A stretch of 54,464 nucleotides of DNA from Bacteroidales bacterium (GTDB taxonomy: Bacteria > Bacteroidota > Bacteroidia > Bacteroidales > UBA10428). Under the pieces are notes generated by a model. It was not told the DNA's origin, ran no database searches, and was given only the letters and a program-made list of their open reading frames with translations. Numbering within the stretch: the stretch's first letter is position 1; each line of letters opens with the position of its first letter. Shown piece after piece: positions 7,003 to 15,760 of this stretch. The stretch lies in assembly GCA_016936215.1 (NCBI GenBank), contig JAFGPL010000134.1, forward strand, positions 1 through 54,464, in the 5' to 3' direction. The position numbers and the translations under genes are program-made.

Positions 7003-8004
7003 ATGAACAGCTTTGGAAAAATTTTCAGGGTTACCATTTTTGGTGAATCTCATGGCAACGGGATCGGAATTGTAATTGACGGGTGTCCTGCAGGCTTGCC
7101 TGTTCAGTTTAGCGATTTTACCGAAGATTTTAACCGCCGCCGCAGCGGGGCCAAAGGCACTACCCCCCGCAAGGAGTCGGATATACCCAAAATTGTGAGT
7201 GGTATTTTTAACGATATTACAACAGGTGCACCGATTGCTGTTACTTTTGAAAATTCTAACACACGTTCAAGGGATTATGCTGCCCTTCGTGAAACGCCCC
7301 GTCCCGGGCATGCCGATTTTGTTGCAACAAAAAAATTCGGGGGTTTTGAAGATTACAGGGGTGGCGGGCATTTTTCCGGAAGGCTTACATTGGGACTCGT
7401 CGCAGCTGGTGTAATTGCCAAGAAACTTATTCATCCACTCAGGGTAGAAGCTAAACTTATTGAAGCAGGCGGAAGTCACGACATTGAAAAAGCTGTTGAT
7501 AAGGCAATTGAAGAAAGGGACTCAATCGGGGGCATCATTGAGTGCAGGATTACCAATATGCCTGTTGGGCTTGGCGAACCTTTTTTCGACTCTGTTGAGG
7601 CGGTGCTGTCGCATATGGTTTTTTCAATCCCTGCCATCAAAGGCATCGAGTTTGGCTCGGGGTTCAATGCAGCGCGTATGAAAGGAAGCGAGCATAACGA
7701 TAAGATTATTTCGGTTGAAGGAAAAACATCCACCAATTATGCCGGGGGCATTAACGGGGGAATATCAAATGGTAACGACCTGGTTTTCAGGGTTGCTGTA
7801 AAACCAACTTCCAGTACCCATCAGGCTCAGAAAACCATGAATTTCAAAACTGGTAAGATGACCGACCTGGAGATTGAAGGCAGACACGATACCTGCATTG
7901 CCCTGCGTGTGCCGGTTGTACTTGAGGCTGCCACAGCAATAGTCCTTGCAGACTTTATGCTTCAGTCTCAGAACATAGAAAGAATATTCAAACGGGGGAT
8001 GTGA
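7003..8004 (+). CDS. aroC: Chorismate synthase
   Basis: This enzyme makes chorismate from EPSP using reduced FMN. The protein has 333 residues, a little short of the common 350-370. GESHGNGIG with H17, the RRRSGAKGTTPRKESD loop, SNTRSRDY, the RPGHAD and YRGGGHFSGR segments, GGISNG and RHDTC are all in place. It is the last gene of the aromatic operon. The genes for shikimate dehydrogenase, shikimate kinase, EPSP synthase and prephenate dehydrogenase are not in this window. Confidence 0.95.
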   Translation: MNSFGKIFRVTIFGESHGNGIGIVIDGCPAGLPVQFSDFTEDFNRRRSGAKGTTPRKESDIPKIVSGIFNDITTGAPIAVTFENSNTRSRDYAALRETPRPGHADFVATKKFGGFEDYRGGGHFSGRLTLGLVAAGVIAKKLIHPLRVEAKLIEAGGSHDIEKAVDKAIEERDSIGGIIECRITNMPVGLGEPFFDSVEAVLSHMVFSIPAIKGIEFGSGFNAARMKGSEHNDKIISVEGKTSTNYAGGINGGISNGNDLVFRVAVKPTSSTHQAQKTMNFKTGKMTDLEIEGRHDTCIALRVPVVLEAATAIVLADFMLQSQNIERIFKRGM

Positions 8005-8085
8005 TTTTAATTTAGCAAAAAACCTTACGGAAAAAGTTGTTGAAATGTTTATGCCTGCTTTTAAATGTTCTCATAATTTCAGCAC

Positions 8086-9177
8086 ATGTTAAGGGCAGGG
8101 TGTGTTTGTGAATGTCCCGGTTGCAGGCATAGGGAATTGCCGGTGCATGAAAGCCTGGCGCAAAAATCCAAATGGCTCGCTGCCAAACTTTCTCCATACA
8201 CAGGTGCTATTTTACCTTTTCAAAGCCTTGATGATGAAGACAGGTGGGGTTACCGGAAAAAGGTAACACTCAGTGTGGTATATCGTGAAAACAGGTGGTT
8301 GTTTGGAATGAAAAGCAGGGATGAAATCATTCCAATACCAGGTTGTCCGGTTCATCATCCCATTGTATACGGTACAGTAAGGTTGCTCATGGAGATTTTG
8401 CCGGAAGAGCGTTTTTTTCCTCTTTCATTTTATGTTCAATATGGCAGGCAGGTGGTATTGATACTTAAATCAAAAGGTGGTGCCAGCCTTGAATGGCTTA
8501 CCGGAGAATGTAAAAAAGCTCTGGAGCAAACTGGAATTGAAGGCCTGTGGATACATTACAATCCATCGGCAGGAAGAAGGATTTTTGAAAAAACGCCATT
8601 ACACCTGCTTTACGGCAAAGAAACTTCGCGCGACGGGAATGGGATGCTCTATGGTATCGGGGCGTTTCAGCAGGTTATCCCATCACTCTACCTGCAATCG
8701 CTTGATGAGGCTGAGAAATTCTTTGATGCAGGCCGCGACGACAGAATTGTGGATTTATATTCGGGTATCGGTTACAGTGCCGCACGTTGGGTCAAAACTT
8801 CACAGTGTGTTGCAGTTGAGCTTGGAGGCAGCGCTTTTAACCTGCTGGCAATGAATGTGCCCGGTGCGGAGATTTACCGTGGCAAATGTGCCGAGCGGTT
8901 GCCGCAGGTTGATAAATGGCTTGAGCAAAAAAAGTTTCAGGGAAGGGTAATGGTTTATGCCAATCCTCCGCGCACCGGGCTTGAGCCAGAAGTAACAGAA
9001 TGGTTGGTGAACCGCGTGCTGGCGGACAAAATCGCCTATCTCTCCTGCAGCGCAGGAACATTGGGAAGAGACTTAGATAAGTTGGTTAACGCAGGTTACC
9101 ATGCCGAAAAAATTATACCATACGATTTTTTCCCGCAGACACATCATTTCGAGGTACTGGCCCTGTTATCAAGGTAA
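8086..9177 (+). CDS. TrmA/RlmD-like SAM-dependent RNA (uracil-5) methyltransferase
   Basis: The 363-residue protein begins with a cysteine cluster (C6, C8, C10, C13), and a further Cys follows in IPGCPVHHP, which suggests the 4Fe-4S cluster of this family. The central motif YGIGAFQQV and the SAM site DLYSGIGYS (about residues 222-230) are followed by ANPPRTG and the catalytic SCSAGTLGRDL. The protein ends with DFFPQTHHFEVL, where the Glu is the family's general base. It should methylate a uridine in tRNA or rRNA; the exact site cannot be read. It follows aroC by 81 bases and converges on the next gene with a 3-base gap. Confidence 0.88.
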   Translation: MLRAGCVCECPGCRHRELPVHESLAQKSKWLAAKLSPYTGAILPFQSLDDEDRWGYRKKVTLSVVYRENRWLFGMKSRDEIIPIPGCPVHHPIVYGTVRLLMEILPEERFFPLSFYVQYGRQVVLILKSKGGASLEWLTGECKKALEQTGIEGLWIHYNPSAGRRIFEKTPLHLLYGKETSRDGNGMLYGIGAFQQVIPSLYLQSLDEAEKFFDAGRDDRIVDLYSGIGYSAARWVKTSQCVAVELGGSAFNLLAMNVPGAEIYRGKCAERLPQVDKWLEQKKFQGRVMVYANPPRTGLEPEVTEWLVNRVLADKIAYLSCSAGTLGRDLDKLVNAGYHAEKIIPYDFFPQTHHFEVLALLSR

Positions 9178-9180
9178 ATA

Positions 9181-10386
9181 TTACTGGCAATTTTTAATGA
9201 TCTGCTCAACAGCCTTTTTATCTCCCAGCCTTGCCGCAATTTTCCAATCGGCGCATGCACCCGTTGAATCACCCGAGTAATATCTTGCAAAGCCTTTGTA
9301 ATAATAAACTTCCCCATCGTTAGGATTCAGATCGAGCGACATCGAAAGGTCTTCAATCGCGTATTTGTACATTTTTGTCTGGTAGTATGCTTTGCCGCGG
9401 GCTTTAAAATAGTCGGGCTTTGAGTTGTCAATCCTCAGGTTTCGGTTAAAAAATCTCAGGGCTTCAACATAATTACCGTTTTCATAATTCAACTGGCCGC
9501 AAAAAAAGATGGCTGCTTCATCATTGGGAAAATAGCTTAAAAACAGGTTGAGGTCTTTTATAGCATCATTATAGTTTTTTTGTCCCTGGTAAGCTTTCGC
9601 CCTTAAAATATACACATCGAAGCTGGCAGGTTCAATGCGCAGTAATCGCGAAAAATCTTCGGCTGATTCTTTGAACTTACCTGTGTTCAGATAAGCATTC
9701 CCGCGCTCTTTAAGCGCTTCCGGATTGTCGCTGTTATAGTTCAGAAATTCGGTCCAGTCCATGGCGGCAGCCTTGTAATTACCCATGTCTCCGGCAATTT
9801 GTGCTTTATACCTGTAAAGCGGACCGGGATTCTTCGAACCGGGGCGTTTTGAATCAATCAGTGCCAAGGCATCGAGGTATTGATCATTTTTCAGCATGAA
9901 ATTTATATCCTCTTCGAGCAGATCTTCTTCTGTGTACCAGTTTTCCTGCCACACCCTGAACCATTCTTCTGACAATTGAAGGCGGTTAAAGGCGGCATCG
10001 GTTTTTATTATTTTTTCACGAACCCTGTAATCCGACTGAAGGTGGCTTTTCAGGTATGCTATGGCCATAGAGTCTTTATCTGCAAATGCATAACTTTTTG
10101 CCAGCCAGAGGTCAGCATATCCGGTTTTGATACTGTTTACAATTTCAAAGTTTCTGAGGGCTTCAGTAATATTTCCCCTGAGGTATTCCACTTCCCCTTT
10201 TTTAAGATAAAAGGTAAAATTATCGGGTTCCCTTGCAATGGCAGCATCAAGCATCAGGCTGGCACTGTCGGTTTTCCCCGAATTCAGCATGGCAGCAGCA
10301 GTCATATAATACTCTTTCGACCTTTGGGCAATAACGGCCGCAGGTATTAGCGTTGTCAATAATATTATGAATACAATTTTTTTCAC
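9181..10386 (-). CDS. Secreted or periplasmic TPR-repeat protein
   Basis: I place the start at GTG 10386, which gives KKIVFIILLTTLIPAAVIAQ, a clean signal peptide, 7 bases behind the upstream gene. A longer frame with upstream starts would bury the signal. The mature protein of about 380 residues is almost entirely tetratricopeptide repeats (for example ALRNFEIVNSIKTGYADLWL and DGEVYYYKGFARYYSGDSTG) and ends with a Sel1-like repeat. Such proteins are scaffolds in Bacteroidota envelope and gliding/secretion systems. It sits directly downstream of a putative type IX-secreted protein and is probably in the same operon. No specific partner can be named. Confidence 0.82.
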   Translation of the reverse strand: MKKIVFIILLTTLIPAAVIAQRSKEYYMTAAAMLNSGKTDSASLMLDAAIAREPDNFTFYLKKGEVEYLRGNITEALRNFEIVNSIKTGYADLWLAKSYAFADKDSMAIAYLKSHLQSDYRVREKIIKTDAAFNRLQLSEEWFRVWQENWYTEEDLLEEDINFMLKNDQYLDALALIDSKRPGSKNPGPLYRYKAQIAGDMGNYKAAAMDWTEFLNYNSDNPEALKERGNAYLNTGKFKESAEDFSRLLRIEPASFDVYILRAKAYQGQKNYNDAIKDLNLFLSYFPNDEAAIFFCGQLNYENGNYVEALRFFNRNLRIDNSKPDYFKARGKAYYQTKMYKYAIEDLSMSLDLNPNDGEVYYYKGFARYYSGDSTGACADWKIAARLGDKKAVEQIIKNCQ

Positions 10387-10393
10387 GGTTTTC

Positions 10394-13024
10394 TTATTCT
10401 GGTTGTGGAATTGTTTGCGGCGCCTCGTTGGTAAACACATATACAAAACCTGTAAGGTTCCTGATAAAGATACCATTTAGCCTTGGTTCTTCTACATCGC
10501 ACAGATAATAATAAACGCCAGGCGACACAATTTTATTGCTGTTGATAATCTTTCCATCCCATTTGAAGTTGGGATCGGTACTTTTATATACCAGTTGTCC
10601 CCACCGGTTATAAACTTTAAGGTCAATTTTCTTCACTGCATTATTTCTGTTGTATGCCATAAAGAAGCTGTTGATATCATCGCTGTTGGGCGTAAAGACA
10701 TTGGGCAGCTCATACAGGTAGCATTCATCTACACAGACAATATTTGAAGGGGGACTTTGATTTCCTACAGAATCGAAGGCAACAACATAATAACATCCGG
10801 CAAGCTGCAGGTTATCGGGGATAACATGTGAATAAACAGTGTCAATATCCCTGAAGGTTGAGGTAAGTGAGTCGTAGGGCACATTGAGTGTCATGGCATA
10901 ATATACCTGGTACCTTACCACATCATCAGAGCAGTAGTTGTTCGGATTTGTCCATGTAAGGATATTGGTTGAACTGTCGCACAATGCCTGAACGGTAAGC
11001 ACAGGAGGACAGGGAGGGGTATTGTCCTGCGGTGTACCGCAACCAATGTGCGATACATTGCTGTTGAAGAAAATTGTGCTGTCAAAAGACCTCCATCCAT
11101 AGCTTACAACACGGTAACAGTATTCTGTGCCGTTAGCAAGCATCGAATCAATGTAAAAACTTTGGCTGGTTGAGCCTATCGAATCAAAATCGAGGGTAGA
11201 TGGATTTTGTTTATATACAACATATTGGGTATTTACCCAAGGCACTTTCTTCATGAAATTAAGATCCAGCCTGTTATCCCTGGATTTAATATCAATGTAA
11301 AGGCTGGAAGCAACTTCGGTGAAGCCTTCGCCTATTTCGAACCTGCTGCCGGGAGTGTTGTTAATGATTTTTACCGAATATACATAAGGGTATTCAAAAG
11401 TATTGATATTTCTGTCGTAATAAGTTGTATCGGCTAACGAAGCAGTGTAAAAACTATCAATAGGTTGGGGGGTATCGTTAAAAGATTTGGAACGGTATAT
11501 CTTTACGATATAAGGGCCCGGGGCTGCTGTGGTATCAAAATCAACAGGTCTGGCCCATGATACAAATATTTCACCAACCACAGTGTCGTGTGTTGTAACG
11601 CTAACATTGGTAAGCGCCGGGAGGCCTGGTATTAGGGAAGCACAAACCGGTTGAGGGGCAAAGCTTTCGGCACCGTCTGCAAATAATACTGTTATAAGAT
11701 AGCAATATTCTATACCCTGCAGCAGACCTTCTGCGCTGTTTCCATCTTCAAAGCTGGTAACATTTCTGCCGGTTATTTCTGCAATTTTTTCGTAACCAGT
11801 AGTATCAGGCACCCCAAACTGGCAGGAGTCGTGATTAAATTCATAATAGCCCGCCCGGCGGTATACGGCATATCCGGTGGCTTTGGTACAGGGACTAACA
11901 TCCCAGTTAACAGTAATATTGGTGCTCGTAGATGTTGCTGACAGGCCTGTGGGAGCCGGGGCTATTACCGTAACATAGTAATTATCAATATCAACGAGGC
12001 TAATATCCGAATTAATATCCTCACTTTTCAGCACCAGTTGATAAGGAAGTCGTCTTACATGGCTGCAGTTTGTCTTCCATATGAAAGTAGAGGAGGAAAA
12101 CCCCCTTCCGGAACTGTCTATGATAAAGGTGGCAGAATCGCCAGCGTTGATAAGCGGGCCACCTGTCATTTGCTGGGTTACCAGGTCATTATCGGCATCA
12201 GTGGTTGTAAGTGAAAACTCAATTTCCTTCCCGGCTTCAACACAAAAGCTCATTGTTTCAGGGTTTACCGGTGGATTATTGTCGGTTCGGTAAACATCAA
12301 TTTGCATATCCCTTACAATACTTCCGATTTTTACCCCTTTGCGCCACTCTTCAATTTTCATGGCAATATTGTATGTGCCGGTATCAACTGGTGCATCCCA
12401 AACAAGGTCACCGTTCATGGCATTTACAAAAAGTGTATCGCTGCTTTCAGGAAATACATAATCTGCAATGGGAAGCCCGTTTTGCTCAGAACATACGGTA
12501 AGGGTATAAGACAGGCTGTCGCCATCAGGGTCAAAGGCCGAAGGGTTGTGAATAAAAGTATGGCCCAAAGCTGCACGGTCTTTTGGCGGGTTAAGCAGTA
12601 AAGGGGAATTGTTATCACCAATGAACGAATTAATGATAAATGTAGTTTTAATTGAGAATACAACATTTACCGAATTGGGTATGTTCTCTACACCCAGGTT
12701 GCGGTTGGGGTCCTGCATCAGTATCTCGTATATTCCCGGGCCGGGAAAGGTATGTGTTGCTTTATAGACATTCATCTGGTAATAATCCGGAAGTTTTACA
12801 GGCGCGATATAGAGCGGTGCGACAGACGAGGTATTGTCTCCCCATTCAATGGTAAGTTCATTTCGGTTTGCCGGCGAAAGTGAGTATGTATAAGTGGTGA
12901 TGGTAAACTCATAGGTAAGGCCTGAAATATGACGGTATGTTATCTCCCCGGCACGGTTGTGTGTAGCTGAAACCAGTGAAATATCCGATATCAGGATGGC
13001 CAGGAATATCAATATTTTCTTCAT
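10394..13024 (-). CDS. Large secreted protein with fibronectin-like repeats and gliding-motility/T9SS-type C-terminal domain
   Basis: The start chosen is ATG 13024 (MKKILIFLAILISDISLVSA, signal peptide); a GTG two codons earlier is possible. The N-terminus THNRAGEITY is typical of a family of large Bacteroidota extracellular proteins. The middle has PKD/Ig-like blocks (DPDGDSLSYTL, TTDADNDLV) and several fibronectin-III-like modules. The end, from ELPNVFTPNSDDIN to the stop, is a CHU_C-type gliding-motility-associated domain (VYNRWGQLVY, WDGK, PGVYYY), which directs secretion by the type IX system. The likely role is a cell-surface or released adhesin. No catalytic motif is seen. Confidence 0.88.
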   Translation of the reverse strand: MKKILIFLAILISDISLVSATHNRAGEITYRHISGLTYEFTITTYTYSLSPANRNELTIEWGDNTSSVAPLYIAPVKLPDYYQMNVYKATHTFPGPGIYEILMQDPNRNLGVENIPNSVNVVFSIKTTFIINSFIGDNNSPLLLNPPKDRAALGHTFIHNPSAFDPDGDSLSYTLTVCSEQNGLPIADYVFPESSDTLFVNAMNGDLVWDAPVDTGTYNIAMKIEEWRKGVKIGSIVRDMQIDVYRTDNNPPVNPETMSFCVEAGKEIEFSLTTTDADNDLVTQQMTGGPLINAGDSATFIIDSSGRGFSSSTFIWKTNCSHVRRLPYQLVLKSEDINSDISLVDIDNYYVTVIAPAPTGLSATSTSTNITVNWDVSPCTKATGYAVYRRAGYYEFNHDSCQFGVPDTTGYEKIAEITGRNVTSFEDGNSAEGLLQGIEYCYLITVLFADGAESFAPQPVCASLIPGLPALTNVSVTTHDTVVGEIFVSWARPVDFDTTAAPGPYIVKIYRSKSFNDTPQPIDSFYTASLADTTYYDRNINTFEYPYVYSVKIINNTPGSRFEIGEGFTEVASSLYIDIKSRDNRLDLNFMKKVPWVNTQYVVYKQNPSTLDFDSIGSTSQSFYIDSMLANGTEYCYRVVSYGWRSFDSTIFFNSNVSHIGCGTPQDNTPPCPPVLTVQALCDSSTNILTWTNPNNYCSDDVVRYQVYYAMTLNVPYDSLTSTFRDIDTVYSHVIPDNLQLAGCYYVVAFDSVGNQSPPSNIVCVDECYLYELPNVFTPNSDDINSFFMAYNRNNAVKKIDLKVYNRWGQLVYKSTDPNFKWDGKIINSNKIVSPGVYYYLCDVEEPRLNGIFIRNLTGFVYVFTNEAPQTIPQPE

Positions 13025-13042
13025 CGGCACAAAGTTAGTGAT

Positions 13043-13570
13043 TTATTGGTTCTGAACCTTATTATTTTTAATCAGGCTCATATCAATTTCAGTTTCATGG
13101 CTAAGGCGGTCAAATTGAAAACCAGCCTGGTAATCATCAGCCGAAAAAACCGTGAGGTTTGTCTGATCGGGAAAAAAATCTATGAGGAGCCGGTTGACCA
13201 ACCTGATTTTTTCTATTTCTTTATTCTCTAATTTTACCTCGCAGAAAATCCATGTAGATTCATCATTAAATTTAAGATCACCGCATGCTGGTAGATGTTT
13301 TTGGTCATCAACAATTATGCCAAATGCATTGTTTAAATACATTAGGACAAGATTCTTTTCTTCGGCTGTAATGCTGTCTGTAAGAGATATTTCCTTATTA
13401 TAATGATGGATAAGGGCATATTCAAAATCATCGGCAAAAATCCGGATGGAATATTCAATTTTTTGTTCGGCTTTTTTTAGTTCAATATTTGTAACCGAAA
13501 CATGTACAGGATGATAAAGACTGTTTGTGCTTACCCATGAGGTGATTGCCATGATCATTAAAAATCTCAT
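13043..13570 (-). CDS. DUF6702-like secreted protein
   Basis: This is a 175-residue protein with a short hydrophobic N-terminus (MRFLMIMAITSWVSTNSLYH) followed by HPVHVSVTNIEL, IRIFADDFEYAL and a central beta-rich region. The HPxxVSxTxIE start and the IFxDDFExAL segment are the signature I associate with DUF6702, common in Bacteroidota and often next to peptidases or outer-membrane genes. Function is unknown. It lies 18 bases upstream of the large secreted protein and probably shares its transcript. A TAGCTTTG -7 box lies 29 bases before the ATG. Confidence 0.7.
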   Translation of the reverse strand: MRFLMIMAITSWVSTNSLYHPVHVSVTNIELKKAEQKIEYSIRIFADDFEYALIHHYNKEISLTDSITAEEKNLVLMYLNNAFGIIVDDQKHLPACGDLKFNDESTWIFCEVKLENKEIEKIRLVNRLLIDFFPDQTNLTVFSADDYQAGFQFDRLSHETEIDMSLIKNNKVQNQ

Positions 13571-13598
13571 ATTATCAGCTTTAGATTTTTTTGTCTCA

Positions 13599-13606
13599 CA
13601 AAGCTA
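13599..13606 (-). promoter_or_regulatory. Predicted -7 box of the minus-strand secreted-protein genes
   Basis: On the minus strand this reads TAGCTTTG, a match to TAnnTTTG, 29 bases before the ATG at 13570. No good -33 TTG is seen at the usual distance. The surrounding 12-mer also occurs upstream of the metallopeptidase-like gene near 2922-2933. Confidence 0.4.
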
Positions 13607-13733
13607 CAAGATATCTGCATTTTTTCGGATATTCATAAGAGAGAATATTTTTCAGTATACTTTTATTTAGTCAATAATGTATAGTAATATTGTAATTTTT
13701 GCAGCTTAACAACTTTTAATATTTTAGCTTAAA

Positions 13734-14789
13734 ATGAAGATTCTGGTTACCGGAAGCGCCGGGTTTATTGGTTATCACCTGGTTAACAGGTTGCTTGCCG
13801 AAGGGCATGAAGTAACAGGGCTTGACAGTATAAATGACTATTATGATGTTAGCCTTAAATACGCCAGGCTTGCAGATGCAGGTATTTCAAGAGATAACAT
13901 TGTATATAACACTTATGTGGTGAGTACGAAAAACATCGCTTACAGGTTTATTCAAATGAACCTCGAAGATGAAGAAAACATAAGCCGTTTATTCAAATCT
14001 GAGAAATTTGACAGGGTATGTAACCTTGCAGCCCAGGCAGGGGTGAGGTACAGCCTGAAAAATCCAAGGGCCTATATCAACAGCAACATCATTGGATTTT
14101 TGAATATTCTTGAAGGGTGCAGGCACAGCCAGGTGCCCCACCTGGTTTATGCAAGCAGTTCGAGTGTGTACGGGTTGAATGAGAAAATGCCTTTCTCGGT
14201 AAAAGACAATGTTGACCACCCGGTGAGCCTCTATGCTGCCAGCAAAAAAAGCAACGAACTGATGGCACATACCTACAGCAGCCTGTTTGGACTGGCCACA
14301 ACCGGTCTGCGGTTTTTCACCGTATATGGCCCCTGGGGAAGGCCCGATATGGCATTGTTTATTTTCACGAAAGCAATCTTAGGCGGCAATCCGATTGAAG
14401 TATACAACAACGGGAAAATGGAAAGGGATTTTACATACATTGACGACATTGTTGAAGGTGTGTACAGGATAATTCTTTCTCTTCCAAAGGGTAACGGTAA
14501 TTGGAGCGGACTGCAGCCCGATCCTTCATGTTCGCGGGCGCCATACAGGTTATACAATATTGGCAACAACAACCCTGTAAAACTCATGGACTTTATTGAG
14601 GCCATTGAAAAAGCTACCGGCAGGAAAGCCCAAAAAACAATGATGCCGATACAGCCCGGCGACGTGGTAAAAACCTGGGCCGATGTTGATGCCCTCATAC
14701 AGGACTTTAATTATAAACCAAACACTTCTGTTACCGAAGGTATCAGAAAGTTTGTTGAGTGGTACAGGGGGTATTTTTCGGTAAAATAG
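13734..14789 (+). CDS. NAD-dependent epimerase, probably UDP-glucuronate 4-epimerase type
   Basis: The 351-residue short-chain dehydrogenase begins with TGSAGFIGYHL (NAD-binding Rossmann loop). It has SSSSVYG and the catalytic Y167-x3-K171 (YAASK). NDYYDVSLKYARL and AAQAGVRYSLKNPRAY are segments usual in UDP-glucuronate/UDP-galacturonate 4-epimerases, as is FTVYGPWGRPDMALF. It would supply a uronic or hexose UDP-sugar to the polysaccharide locus, of which it is the first plus-strand gene. UDP-glucose epimerase activity cannot be excluded. Confidence 0.87.
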   Translation: MKILVTGSAGFIGYHLVNRLLAEGHEVTGLDSINDYYDVSLKYARLADAGISRDNIVYNTYVVSTKNIAYRFIQMNLEDEENISRLFKSEKFDRVCNLAAQAGVRYSLKNPRAYINSNIIGFLNILEGCRHSQVPHLVYASSSSVYGLNEKMPFSVKDNVDHPVSLYAASKKSNELMAHTYSSLFGLATTGLRFFTVYGPWGRPDMALFIFTKAILGGNPIEVYNNGKMERDFTYIDDIVEGVYRIILSLPKGNGNWSGLQPDPSCSRAPYRLYNIGNNNPVKLMDFIEAIEKATGRKAQKTMMPIQPGDVVKTWADVDALIQDFNYKPNTSVTEGIRKFVEWYRGYFSVK

Positions 14790-14795
14790 TCATTT

Positions 14796-14869
14796 GTAAG
14801 AATTAATTCGCTTACACATAACATATAAGCTATGTGATTCTTTGATTATCCAATAAAAATATTTATTGG
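14796..14869 (+). other. Three consecutive small hairpins between epimerase and acyl carrier protein genes
   Basis: GTAAG/CTTAC (14796-14815), CACATA/TATGTG (14815-14836) and CCAATAAA/TTTATTGG (14850-14869) are perfect inverted repeats in a row. None is followed by a good T-run, so they are not convincing terminators. They may lie in the 5' leader of the next genes or mark the end of the epimerase transcript. Confidence 0.45.
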
Positions 14870-14961
14870 TCATCAATTATTCCGTGTTAAACAAATAGTT
14901 GACCCTGATTGTTATTTTTTGTTATAGTTTCGCATAACATCTAAAACTAAAAGTATAGTTT

Positions 14962-15216
14962 ATGAGTAATCTTTCTGACGCCAAAGAAAAACTTAAAAAA
15001 TTTATCGCAGAGACATCATTTAAAAGCATTGATAAAATCCAGGATGATTCTATGATTTTCAGGGACGGTATTTTTGATTCAATGGGTTTGATGACTTTAA
15101 TTACTTTCCTTGAAGAGAATTTTCAGATTCAGGTTCAGGATACTGAATTAATTGAAGAGAATTTTGAATCGGTAAATGCTATCTTTAGATACCTTGAGAA
15201 AAAAAGTTCGAATTAA
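14962..15216 (+). CDS. Acyl carrier protein
   Basis: This is an 84-residue acidic helical protein with the 4'-phosphopantetheine site DSMGL (S40) and the usual helix II (LITFLEENFQIQV). It differs from housekeeping fatty-acid AcpP (which carries DSLD) and resembles stand-alone carriers of ligase-driven pathways. With the acyl-adenylating enzyme at 18877 and the amidotransferases between, it probably carries an acyl or amino-acyl group used for decorating the glycan or a small product. It starts 172 bases after the epimerase and is followed 11 bases later by the VOC gene. Confidence 0.88.
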   Translation: MSNLSDAKEKLKKFIAETSFKSIDKIQDDSMIFRDGIFDSMGLMTLITFLEENFQIQVQDTELIEENFESVNAIFRYLEKKSSN

Positions 15217-15227
15217 AACATTTTTTA

Positions 15228-15644
15228 ATGATCATTGATCATATATGCATCGCAGTCAAAAATCTTGAAGAATCTATCAATTATTGGAAAGAGGTTTTTG
15301 GATATAATCAAATGACGATGGTCGTAGTTAATTCGCGGCAAAAAGTAAAAGTGGTATTTCTTGATAAGCCACAGAGTCTTATGATTAAGCTTATTGAGCC
15401 ATTGGAAGATAATAAAAGCCTGGTGAATTTTGTTGAAATGGGGGGAGGGTTTCATCACGTATGTTTTAAATGCGATGATCTTGAAAGCCAAATCAGCAAA
15501 CTCCAGGGCTCTGGTGTTCGAATGCTTGTTCCTCCCCAGCCCGGTGAAGCTTTTAACAATCATAATATTGCTTTTTTTTGGGCAAAAAACAGAATAAACT
15601 TTGAACTGATAGATACTGATGAGAAGGCAGGATATCTAAAGTAG
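15228..15644 (+). CDS. VOC-superfamily protein, methylmalonyl-CoA-epimerase-like
   Basis: The 138-residue protein has two beta-alpha-beta-beta-beta modules. IDHICIAVKNLEES supplies H5, KLIEPLE supplies E57, FHHVCF supplies H77 and FELID supplies E126, which is the metal-ligand set of methylmalonyl-CoA epimerases. Housekeeping epimerases normally lie next to mutase or carboxylase genes; here it sits between a carrier protein and asparagine synthase. It may act on an acyl-thioester intermediate of this cassette. Specificity is unknown. Confidence 0.8.
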   Translation: MIIDHICIAVKNLEESINYWKEVFGYNQMTMVVVNSRQKVKVVFLDKPQSLMIKLIEPLEDNKSLVNFVEMGGGFHHVCFKCDDLESQISKLQGSGVRMLVPPQPGEAFNNHNIAFFWAKNRINFELIDTDEKAGYLK

Positions 15645-15760
15645 GGATTCTCATGCAGAATGTCAATTATCGGCAGGGTATTATGCTGTTTTATTTTCGA
15701 TAGATTATGTAAAGCATCAAAAATTACAATTAAAACCTATAGGTATTATATTTTAACCCG

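Noticed and set aside
9976-10350. 124-codon plus-strand frame over the TPR gene
   Set aside because: Antisense shadow of a clear repeat protein with signal peptide; the product is low in conserved features.
10387-10476. Longer N-terminus for the TPR protein (29 extra residues)
   Set aside because: It would overlap the upstream gene's end by 83 bases and place the signal peptide in the middle of the protein; GTG 10386 gives a normal signal.
14796-14869. The three hairpins considered as a riboswitch
   Set aside because: No known aptamer core or conserved junction is visible, and no terminator or start-masking stem follows.
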